A model generated the notes under the pieces. It was not told the origin of the DNA. It searched no databases and saw only the letters and a list, made by a program, of their open reading frames with translations. From positions 1 to 32,465 of the forward strand of contig CAZMUN010000011.1 in NCBI GenBank assembly GCA_964569815.1: a stretch of DNA of 32,465 nt. The letters are read 5' to 3'. Origin of the DNA: CAZMUN01 sp964569815 (GTDB taxonomy: Archaea; Iainarchaeota; Iainarchaeia; Iainarchaeales; GCA-2688035). Position 1 is the first letter of the stretch. Every line of letters starts with the position of its first letter. A program made the translations under genes and the position numbers. This document shows positions 1-10,000 of the stretch, in pieces.

Positions 1-3000
1 CCGTCATCGAGCGGCCGCATTCCGTTACATCGATTGAAAAGTTTGCGAAGTCGCCTGGCATTTCAACCATGTTTTCGGCTTCAGGGTACTGGATGCATTG
101 CTCCAGGTTTATGATCCTAATTTCTGCTTCAATTGTTTCTGGGGTGCTTCCCACAAAGGCTTCTCCTGCCCCTGTTTCCACTGCGCCATCTATGTTTACT
201 GAAAAGGTTGCGTCTTCCCCCAAGAAGCCTGCCAAGGGCGTAAAGGTAAGCATTCCATAAAGTGTTGCGCCTGGATCCATTCCGTCCAAGACCTTTGTCC
301 ACATTTCTGGCTTCAGGGTTTCGGTGTTTGTTCTGCCAGTATCCGAATCCGTTAAGCTTAATTCAACCGAGCCCATTATGTCTGATGACCATGAAAGGTT
401 TGCCTGCACGTTATCCAAGCCTGTTTCTTTTCCCTCTGTAATGCAGTTGTTTTGTATAATGAATTCAAGGGTTGAGCTGTTTCCCTGTGTTGAGGTATTC
501 CAGCTTCCTTTTGAGATAACGAGGCAGGGCGCGTTGTCAGGCAAGTCGCTTATTTTGACCTGTACCTGTATTGGCACTATTATGTCCCATGTTATTCCTG
601 TTTCGCGCTGGCCTGCCGTAACAATGTATTCTCCCACTAGCTCTTCTTTTCCCAAAGCAAGCTCTGCAATGTTTTCTGATGCCTTTACCTTGAAGAACTG
701 TATAAGTTCAGAGCTGTTTGCCGCAATTCTCGTTCCAGTGAACTGCTGCGAGTAATTGGCCATTGTAAGCCTGTCAAGCAGGCCTTTAAACCGGCCGCCA
801 AGCTGCACGTTCTCTATTTGCACGTCAATGCCTGAAACATTGGTTACCTCCTCCAGGATAAGCTGCTCTCCTAAGCCTCTTGTCTCAACAGTGGCCTTTA
901 CTATTGGCGGGTTGAACACCAAAACGTTTGAATCCACGTAGCGTTCAACTGCTTCAGCGTAGTAGCCTGGCTTTTCTGCTTCAATGCGAACCAGAGCGTG
1001 CGGGTCCAATGCAGGCAGCACTATCTCTATTTTCCCAAAGCCGTTTGTAGTGCCTGTGAAGAAGAAATCTGTCTTGTCTGGGTTTGTGACCATTACTCGA
1101 ACCAGGGCATCTTTTATTTCATAGCCTGTTTCCTCTTCTTTTACCGTTACCTCCAAAGGGGTTTCAACATATGAGGCAATAACGTCGGGGTTAAGGCCAA
1201 TGGCCATGGTTTTTTCTGAAACAATTGAGCTTGTGATGGCTTTGTGGAACACAACTCTGGAATCGGCAACAAGCTCTATTTCTATTGAGCCTGGGCCTGT
1301 TTCGTTTGGCACAAAGTGCAGTTCGCCGGAAACGCTTTTCCCGTTGGTGAAGTCCCCTAAATTTATCTGGTCAATGTTTTTGACTGCGATGCCGCTTGAG
1401 GAAATCTCTTGTGCTGAGGCGTTTGTTACCTTGTAGGCGTTGATGGTCATGCCATCCACTGTTATGTATAATTCGCTGTTTTCGTAGCGCCTTTGGCTGT
1501 TGTTTAGAATGGAAAAGGTAAGAGTGTGCGGGCTTCCTGAACGCATTTCATATGGCTCGTATATGTAAAGGCCTTTGTCTTCGTCAAGAATGCTTTCCCC
1601 GCTGTAGCAAAAGTCTTCCTGGCATTCTGCATCCTGCCCCTCCAAATAGCTTATGTCATATGTTTTTGCGTACAGTGCCTGCTTGTCCGAGGTGTTTTCC
1701 GAAACCCCTAGTTCGGAATCAAACGGGTCCCTTAAATAATCGTTTCCTGAATCCAGGGCCCATGCCCTGTAGTGCATTGGCAGGCTTGTGTATGGCAGTA
1801 TCTGGCTTTTTACCCTTATTTCAACGCCAAAGTAGTAGTTTCTGGCCTCTAAATCAGGCCACCTTACATTAACCCATTTGGCGTCTCCTAATGTCAAGTT
1901 CTGGCTGTCTTCTTCATAGCCTTTTGGCTCGCTGTAGGTTGTTCCCTTTATTGGCGCATCTATTCCTCCTGCAATAACCTCCTTTATCACCATTGGGTCA
2001 TTGGTTAAGAATTTTTCATCCCCTATGCGAAAGTGGAAGCCGCCTCTTTTGTAGCTTCCCTCCTCTGGAACAGTGTACTTGAATTTTGCAATGTAGCGGT
2101 TTCCTGCCCTAAGGTTTTGTGTTTGTTCTCCTGAAACCTCGTAAACGCCTTCAAAGCTTAGGGTCGGCTCGCCCATTATCTGCTTTGGCTCCATCAGTGC
2201 CTCAAATGTCAGCCCTTGGTCTGGCCAGAGCTGTTCAGGCATTGTCTGAACGTCGGCATAATCGGAGTGGGTTACCAAAACAAAGACCTTTTTGTCAGCC
2301 TTTAAACTGTATTCGCCTGTGCCCTCTGTTAAAGGAATTTTGCCGAGGCTTTCCCCTTGCAATGAGAAGAACTCTGCTTCTGCTTCATGCACCGGCAGGC
2401 CGTCTTCGTCAACTGCATTTACAGTTACATAGCAGTCGCCTATTATCAGCCTTACAGTAAACCTTGTTACTTCTCTTATGTCTATTTCCTTTCCCTGGCT
2501 TTGGTTGTCTCCTGATGCGGGAAATTTTTCCACGTAAGCGTAATAGCTGCCCTGCCTCACGCCAACAAACCTTGCAACACCATTAAAATCGGTCATTTCA
2601 GGTTCGATTGGAACAAGCATTCCTGTGTCCAAAAAGCGAAGCTTAACGCGGGCGTTTTTTACAGGAACCTCGTCTTCGTCTATTACTTTCACTTCAATTC
2701 TGCCGCTATTGGATCCCGTCATCCTCTCCATTTCTATGGTAACGTTTTCTGCATCGGTTTCAGAATTCCACTCAATCCTTTCGTAAAGGTATTCGTCATG
2801 CATCGCAAACAATGTGTAAGTTCCGTCTTCCACCAAATTGAATACAACTTCTTCCCCTTCAGGGCCAGTGCTCTTTTCTGCAACAACATCCAGGCTTTCG
2901 TCAATTAGCCTTACTGTTGCATTCTCCAGCCCCAAATCAGTTGCCTGGTCGACTGCCTTTACCTTGAGGCTGGCTTTTATGCTTCTTGTCACAACAACTG

Positions 3001-3988
3001 TGGTTTCAGCTGTTTCGTCGTCAAAAATTGTGATCCCTGAATCTGTTGCAATCGCGTAGTCCCCTGAAAGGTCTTCAACGCTTACACTGTAAGTGCCTGC
3101 GGTCACATTCTCAAACAGCACTTCCCCGTAGTTCAAACTGTATTTTTGGCTTACCTTGTAGCCGTCTATGTCCAAAAGCTTCACGTCAAAATTGTTTGAA
3201 ACCACGATGTTTCCTGAATCGTCCTTTATTCTTGCCCTTAAAGCGCCTTTTGCAACCTCTGTGGATTCTAGCCTTATCACCTGCGTGTTCCTGTTAAGGA
3301 TATAGCTTCTTTGCGCGTATTCGCTTGGCTCTATTACGGTTGCCTGGAACACTCCACAGTCTCTTGGTTCTCGGACAACGATGCTGCCGTCCATGTCAAG
3401 GTCCGTAACCTCTACAGGGCTTGGAACAACCAAAGGGTTTTCACAACTTAACCTGACTTTAATCATTTTGCCTGTTATTCTTTCGCCTGACGCGTTCTGG
3501 AACAAAAGGGTTCTGTCAACATATGGCGGCTCTTTTTCGTTCAAAACAAGGGTTCCTGAAAAGGTTGGTGCTTCTCCTATTGAAAAGACCTTCTTTGTTC
3601 TTGCATACTCTTTTCCGTTTATGGTTGTTTCTTCTGCCGTTACCTCCAAACCGGTGTTTTGCGGAACAAGAATTAGCACTTTCCCATCCCGGTTTGTTGT
3701 AGCGCTGTAAACGTTTTCGCCTATCACATAATCTAGTTTTACTCCTGGCAAAATGTTGCCCTCATAGTCTTCAACCGAGATTTTGGTCGATACATTTGGG
3801 CCGGCCATTAGGGGCAGGGCAATAAAGGCCAGGGCCAGCAAGACAACAATTACGAGAAAGAGCGCAAAGCTTGGCACCACTGCGTCAATTCTGTCAACAA
3901 CCTTGTATATTGGCACATGGGCGTCTATTTTGTCCAGAAAGCGGTACCAGTTGTCTTCCATTCCTATGTAAAGATCTTTCAAGCCCAT
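1..3988 (-). CDS. Giant membrane-anchored beta-sandwich surface protein G1 (3' end beyond window)
   Basis: This open frame starts at ATG 3988 and stays open to the left edge, giving 1329 codons with no stop. An in-frame TAG lies two codons upstream, so this ATG is the first possible start. Residues 1-38 form a short tail (M-E-D-N-W-Y near residue 10, V-P-S-F before the helix) and residues 39-61 a signal-anchor helix. Several carboxypeptidase-regulatory-like repeats follow, one with a Cys pair (L-S-C ... R-D-C-G) and one with A-D-K-K-V-F. The YRAW/RDPFDSELG module starts at residue 740 and the first C...QNNC domain at residue 1155. The protein is collinear with the three other giants here and closest to G2 in tail and helix. 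It begins 13 bp after the G2 stop, so it probably shares the G2 transcript. Most of the chain should be extracellular. The exact role is unknown; a stalk or adhesin is inferred. Confidence 0.88.
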   Translation of the reverse strand, partial: MGLKDLYIGMEDNWYRFLDKIDAHVPIYKVVDRIDAVVPSFALFLVIVVLLALAFIALPLMAGPNVSTKISVEDYEGNILPGVKLDYVIGENVYSATTNRDGKVLILVPQNTGLEVTAEETTINGKEYARTKKVFSIGEAPTFSGTLVLNEKEPPYVDRTLLFQNASGERITGKMIKVRLSCENPLVVPSPVEVTDLDMDGSIVVREPRDCGVFQATVIEPSEYAQRSYILNRNTQVIRLESTEVAKGALRARIKDDSGNIVVSNNFDVKLLDIDGYKVSQKYSLNYGEVLFENVTAGTYSVSVEDLSGDYAIATDSGITIFDDETAETTVVVTRSIKASLKVKAVDQATDLGLENATVRLIDESLDVVAEKSTGPEGEEVVFNLVEDGTYTLFAMHDEYLYERIEWNSETDAENVTIEMERMTGSNSGRIEVKVIDEDEVPVKNARVKLRFLDTGMLVPIEPEMTDFNGVARFVGVRQGSYYAYVEKFPASGDNQSQGKEIDIREVTRFTVRLIIGDCYVTVNAVDEDGLPVHEAEAEFFSLQGESLGKIPLTEGTGEYSLKADKKVFVLVTHSDYADVQTMPEQLWPDQGLTFEALMEPKQIMGEPTLSFEGVYEVSGEQTQNLRAGNRYIAKFKYTVPEEGSYKRGGFHFRIGDEKFLTNDPMVIKEVIAGGIDAPIKGTTYSEPKGYEEDSQNLTLGDAKWVNVRWPDLEARNYYFGVEIRVKSQILPYTSLPMHYRAWALDSGNDYLRDPFDSELGVSENTSDKQALYAKTYDISYLEGQDAECQEDFCYSGESILDEDKGLYIYEPYEMRSGSPHTLTFSILNNSQRRYENSELYITVDGMTINAYKVTNASAQEISSSGIAVKNIDQINLGDFTNGKSVSGELHFVPNETGPGSIEIELVADSRVVFHKAITSSIVSEKTMAIGLNPDVIASYVETPLEVTVKEEETGYEIKDALVRVMVTNPDKTDFFFTGTTNGFGKIEIVLPALDPHALVRIEAEKPGYYAEAVERYVDSNVLVFNPPIVKATVETRGLGEQLILEEVTNVSGIDVQIENVQLGGRFKGLLDRLTMANYSQQFTGTRIAANSSELIQFFKVKASENIAELALGKEELVGEYIVTAGQRETGITWDIIVPIQVQVKISDLPDNAPCLVISKGSWNTSTQGNSSTLEFIIQNNCITEGKETGLDNVQANLSWSSDIMGSVELSLTDSDTGRTNTETLKPEMWTKVLDGMDPGATLYGMLTFTPLAGFLGEDATFSVNIDGAVETGAGEAFVGSTPETIEAEIRIINLEQCIQYPEAENMVEMPGDFANFSIDVTECGRSMT

Positions 3989-4001
3989 TGCCTAAACCTG
4001 C

Positions 4002-7000
4002 TTATCTTGGGGGAATGCATTCTGCTTCCGCAATATTGCGCTGGTTTGCCAGCTCTTCCAAAACAACTTTTGGGTTCCAGAAGAACTGGTTCCTTATCCT
4101 GTTTCCTTGCCCAATAATGCAGACCTTGTTTTCCCTAACCAAATCAAATATGTCTTCAACGCTGCCAATTCCGCTTGTCCCATAGCTGTTGAACCTCATT
4201 CCTGGAACGCCGTTCAAGGAAACCTGTGTCCCTTTGTCTCCGGCGTTGTACAAAATCATTTCATCGCTGTAAACCGTTCTCTTCATTAAGCTGTCTTTGC
4301 CTTGGGGTGTGAAAACGACGCTCTGCAGGAACACTGAGCCAGACCTTATCGGGTTGCAGAATTCAATGCCGTAGTCTGTTATCTGGGTTCCTATCGCGCA
4401 CTGCAGGTTTCCTGAAATGCCGCCGTGCTTGTCCCAAGTGCTGTCCCATGCTGCCGTTACCGCATTGTCATGGAGGTCACGGCAGTTCAGGCCGATGCCT
4501 GACCATGGAACCATTTTTTGGGCTGCTGCCTGCGGGCTGTTATCCACTTCAACGCTGTAAAAGCCGTAAGCGTCCATTCCTTCATCCCAGTCAATCTGCA
4601 TCATTACTGGGGTGGCATAGCTTGGCGACATAACCAGTTTTGCCGTGTCGCCCGAGGCCTGCAAGTCCAAAAGGATTCCTCTCCTTAGCTGGTTCAACGA
4701 AACAAAGTCTTCGTTGAGGCCTGCTTCAATCCAGCCGTTCCTTATTGGGGTGCTTCCGGCAATGTTTGTGGACAAAATGGTTTGGTCAATAGCGTCGTTT
4801 ATTTTGATTGTTTCCTCGCTTGTCTGCCTGAAGTTAACGCCATAGCCTTGCCTGCCGTTTTCCGAATCCACGCCGACAAGGCCGTCTATCGGCAGGTAGT
4901 AGAACGGGCTGTTTGGCTCTGGAGCGCTTAACTCATTCATTTTAACTGCAATGGTTGCGTCAGGCATTCCGTTTACAAACATGTCCCAGTTGCTGTTTTC
5001 AAATTCGATGTTTATTGTAACCGAATATTTTCCTGCATCAACTGGCGCATTTTGCCCTAGGCTGTAGTCAAACTCAAACCTTTCGTCGTCTGAGAAAAAC
5101 CTCTGCAGGCCATAGCTTTCATCATTGTAGTAATCCGGGCAGTCAAAGAAGCTCTTTGTTTTGCAGAACTCGTCAAAGTCTGCCTTAAAGTCTTTTGTGT
5201 AAGCGTCTTCCATAAGGTAGGCGTTGAATTTCACCAGGCTCTGGACCTTTTCTATCTCGTTCTGGGCGTAACCTGAGGCTTCCAAAAACTGGGTCAAACG
5301 GCTTGTGTTGAACGGCTCGCACTGGCCAACTCCTGTTGTCCCTATTACCAGCTTTGCATCTATTGTGTCGTTGTCTGCGTCGTTGTTTTCACATTCCGCA
5401 CACAAAGCAGGGGTAACCTCTGCTTCAACGGTGTAAGAGCCTGCTGAGAGGCCTTCAAATTCACAGTATGATATGACCTTGCTTATCAAATCCATGTCCT
5501 TTGTGCAGCTTTTTATCAGGCTGGTTCCCTGCATTACGTTTATGGTTACCTCGCCTTGCATTGGCTGGCCGTTGTTGCTTTCCACCACTACTGAAACGTT
5601 TGCGTCATCTTCCCCTACCTTGGTTGCCTGAATCCTTGTAATGCCCACATCGTATGCTGTTGAAACCATTGGCTGGTTCTTTACGGCAACGTTTGAGGCG
5701 CTTGTAGGGCATTCAAATGGCTTGTTGGCTTCAATGAATTCCGCGAGCTCGTGTATTTTTTTCAAAACAGCGATGCTGAACTGGGTTGCATCACAGTAAA
5801 TGTAGTCCTCGTTTTCTTCATCACAGCTGTTTTGCTTTATTTTTGCCCAGCTCCAGTCATATGAAACTTTTGGAACGGCATCAGGCCCAGTGTTCCCTGT
5901 TATTGTTCCAAGAGTACAGTTCGCTATTGGCGGCGATACAAGCTCCTGTTTCAATGGGTCAAATGCGTTGAATTGAACCCTAAACCTTTCCTTGTAGTCC
6001 TTTCTTTCTTTCACTGTCAGTTCCGGCGTGGTTTCCTCATCAAGCTCGTATTCTGTTTCCCATACAAGCCTTTCCCCGTCAACACGCAAAACGCGGTAAT
6101 GCGGTTTTGACGGGTCTTTTTGGTTTGCTGTTCCGTCAACATTCCAAAAGCCTATTCTTCTTGATTCAACGCTGAGCCTTGGGTCGTCTTCCCTTGGCTC
6201 TGTGCTTGTTTCACCCAAGTCTTGTACAATGATGTCCTCTGATGGAACCTCTGAAAGGTTTCCTGCATCAGGGTCCCACATTGCCCCAGCCAGGAACAGT
6301 TCAACGTTCTTTATAACCAAATCCTCTTTGATGACGTTTACCTGGAATTCCCCTTCTTCCTGCTGTGAGTAAGCCCAAAGCGTTCCGCCAATGAACCCCA
6401 TAAGGCCCCAGCCCAAAAACGAGGGCTGGCCAAACAAGGTTTTGCCCATTCCCAAAACTGTGCCGCCAAGCATTCCGCCCATGCCTCCACCGCCTCCCAT
6501 AAACTGGAGGCCTGTTCCCAATGCAAAGCTTCCTGTAGTTTCTGCCCCTATATTGTAGGTAATGGTCCAATTCTCGTTAGAGCTTTCATTCCTTTGAGCT
6601 TCTCCAGGGCTTCCATTCAGCGTAAATGGAATGACTGTAATGCCGTCTCTTACAAAAGGCGTTCCTGGAGACATTCCGCCTTTTTTCAGTTGCTCTATCA
6701 TGCCCGCACTGTTAACTATTTGGCCGGATGACAAGCCTGTTGGTATATAGCTTGGGTCGCCTGTGCTTGAAGAAGAATCTTTTACCTTTTTGATTGTCCC
6801 GCCGTCTTTTATGTAAGTATTTCCCTGCCTGTCCTTGCCGGCATTGCTTCCGTCTGGAAAGAAAACCTCTGTTCCATCTTTGGTAAGTTCTCTTCTGCCT
6901 TTGGTGTCTTCTTGTATTTCCAGGCTTTTTCCCTGCCCCTTCAAGAACTCTCCATAAGTCATTTCTTTTTCAGTTTCGGAATCGGGCTTTCCTGTGAAGA

Positions 7001-10000
7001 AGTCTGCTCCCTCTGTTTCTGCCATGATGCCGCCTAAAAGCCCGGTTACAAGGCCGACTAGGGCGCCTGTTTTCATGGCTTCCATCCAGTCGTGCTCGTC
7101 AAACTTTACGTTGGCTGTCACGTGCTGGTCATAGCAGTTGTTGTACAATTCTGCTGTGTCGTAGCCGTCAAACGGGTCGTCAGGGTTGTCAAATATGTCG
7201 AATTCGTATTTTGATAAGTCGAGGCAGCCGTCGCTTAAAATCCTTACCCTGATTGTTTTGATGAGCTTGTGCTCCAGTTCATCAGAGCCTTTTGCATACA
7301 CGTCTATTGGGTATTGGCCTGGCATGTTCTTTTCTGCCAGGACCTCGACTCCAATGCTGTCGTCTTCTCCTAAGGTAAAGGTGCTTGTGCTCAATGTTAG
7401 GTCTGATTCAAGCTTGAAGTCATTGCTTATTCCGCATCCCCTTGTTTCAACATCAAGGGTGTCTGATTCCTCTGGCTTTATTCTCAGGACCTCTTTTCCG
7501 AACACAATGCAGTCAGTCAAGTTTACCACGACGAGTTCTGCTGCCAGGCTGTCTTCCACTGTTTGGAGGCCTGTTTGGGTCGGGTTTTCTGCCGAAAACG
7601 TTATTCCTGCTATTGCTTTTCCGTTCATTCCAGCGCTTGGCGAAAAGCTTAAAACAATGGGAATGCTTTGCTCTGGCCCTATTTCCCCTACAATCTTTTT
7701 TGGGTAGCCGCCTTGAAGCTGTAGGGCGTTTGTTTCTGTTCTTACAGAGAACGTGCCTGTTTGGTTTGATTCCCATTCAACTTTTGCTGAAACGTTTTTC
7801 AGGGTTACAGGCGTTCCGGAAATGCTGCAGTTGTTTTGCACCTCAAACTGTATTTCTATCGGTGTTCCTTCTGTGCTGGCTTTCCATTCCTTTGCTGTTA
7901 TTGCAAAGCATGTTGGGTCGTCTACCTCGCCGCCCAAGCCAATGTTTATTTTCACTGGAATCGTGGTAAGCCATTCGCTTCCAAACGCCTGTGTTGTGAT
8001 GTCCAAGCTTGCTTCAAGGTTCCTTGGCTGTGCCAAACGCTTTCCTTTCTCTGTCAGGAATGTCCGCAGTTCCATTTCAAGGTCTTGCCCTGGCTTTATT
8101 TCTTCCCCTACATAGGAGTAAAGCCAGTTGTTTGCTTTTTCCCTGTCAATAAGGCCGTAGAGCCTGCCGTTGAGCTCAAGGCTTTTTATGCTTAGGACAA
8201 AAGAGGCAATGTTTTCAATCGTAAAGGGGTCGCTTGACTCAAAAATGGTTTTTGCGTTAAGTTTCACGCCAATCCTTTCAGGCTTTACCTCTATAACCGA
8301 TGGGTTGACTTCCAGCGTTTTTTCAAATGTTTCATAGTCTGGCTTTCCTGCAACAAGCTGCAGCTTTTCCCCTGGCTGAAGTGCAGGCAGCCTCAGAACA
8401 GCGATGCCTTTCTTGTTTGTAAACTTTTCCGCAACCACTGTTGAAAACCGGTCTTTTACTTTTGCCAAAGCGTTTTCAAGCTCGGCCCCGGTTTTTGCGT
8501 CCTTTGCAGTAACAGTTATGCTGTTTTCTATGCCGCTTGGCAGCACTCCTGGCGTGACAACCACTTCCATTTCCTTGTCTGTCATAATGCTCAGGGAAAT
8601 GGTTTTTCTGAACCTTATTCTTTGCCCGCTTCTCAATTCAACTTTTATTGTGCTTAAGCCGCTTTTCTGCGGCGTGAAATTAATCCAGCCTGAAGCAATG
8701 TTTTTTGGCAAAAGGTTTCCTGTTTCTATCCAGTCTGTTGAATCCTCTGAAGCAACGCCTTCCCTTCTTTGGTTTTGGGCCCCATAGAATTCATAGCTTT
8801 GCAGCAGTAGCCCTGTTTCCGGGTTGCTTATTCTGAGTTCTGAATCCAAATAGGAGTCGGTTTCAAATTCTGAATTGTTTTGGATGCTTAGGTTAAGCTT
8901 GTATGGCCTGAAAATGCTTCCTGAAAAGCTTTCCGGGGCATTGTAAACCAGCTGGTCCTCTATGTCCAGAATGCTCGCGCTGAAACAGAATTTGCCGTCG
9001 CATGTTGTTTCTGTTCCAATCTGGAAGATTTCCTGGCGGGTGTTTGCGTAAAGGGCCTCCTTTCCTGCAATGGATTCCGCTTCACCCAACTCTGCGTCAA
9101 GCGGGTCGCGCTTGTAAAGGCTTCCTTTCCTGGCCCAGGCCCTGTAAAAAAACGGCAGCTGGTCTCCAACGCGTGCCGTTTCCTTTACCCTGACTTCAAC
9201 CATTACCTCTGTAATGCCTGTTGAGAAAACAGGCCACTTTAGGTTAACCCATTTTCCTTCATCTGAAGACAAATGGCCTGAATCATAAGCATAGCCGTTT
9301 TTCGGGTCATAGGACGTGGATTTCAATGAAACAAAGAGGCCTGGTGCATTAACCTTTTTTATAACCAAGTTGTCAAGCTCCATTATTTCGTGCTTTCCTG
9401 TCCTTGCATGCATTCCCATTTCACTGTAAGCCCGGTTTGCAGGAACCCTTAACTGGAACAGGGCATCATAGGTTTCTCCTGGAGCCAAAACGCTTACTGC
9501 CTTTCCGTCCTTGTAGGTTCCCCTGTACTCTATTTTTATGTCGCCCTGGATTATTTCCCTTTCCAAGACCGCGTCAAATACCTGCACAGAGCCGGCCATA
9601 ACAGGCTTAACTATTGAAGTAAAATTTGTGTAGCCTTCCTTGCTTGCAACAATGTAAACCTTTTTGTCTGCAGGAGTCGCAATTTCAACTGTTCCGTTAA
9701 TGTCTTCAACAGGCATTGCACCCCCTCCGAGCGGCTCGTGTGTGTAAGCGTCAATGAATTTTACCTGTGAAAACTGCAATGGGTTTTCCTCACTGTCTTT
9801 TACGTTAACCCTTACCAGGCCGTCTCCCGCCACCAAAACAACTGTTAAGGTTGTTTGGGCTGCTGCCCTTTGTGAAAAGTGCCGGGCTTCACTCCAGGCG
9901 CTTACCGTTTCCTTAAAGGCAAACGCCTTATAGTCTCCGCTTGGAACCCTTTCAAACAGGGCTTCTCCGTTTACGTCCGTTACCTTTGTGTCAAAGCCTA

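Noticed and set aside
7186..8195. Plus-strand open frames of up to 175 codons opposite G2
   Set aside because: The minus-strand frame here encodes domains conserved in G1 and G3, and the plus-strand frames show no recognisable protein.
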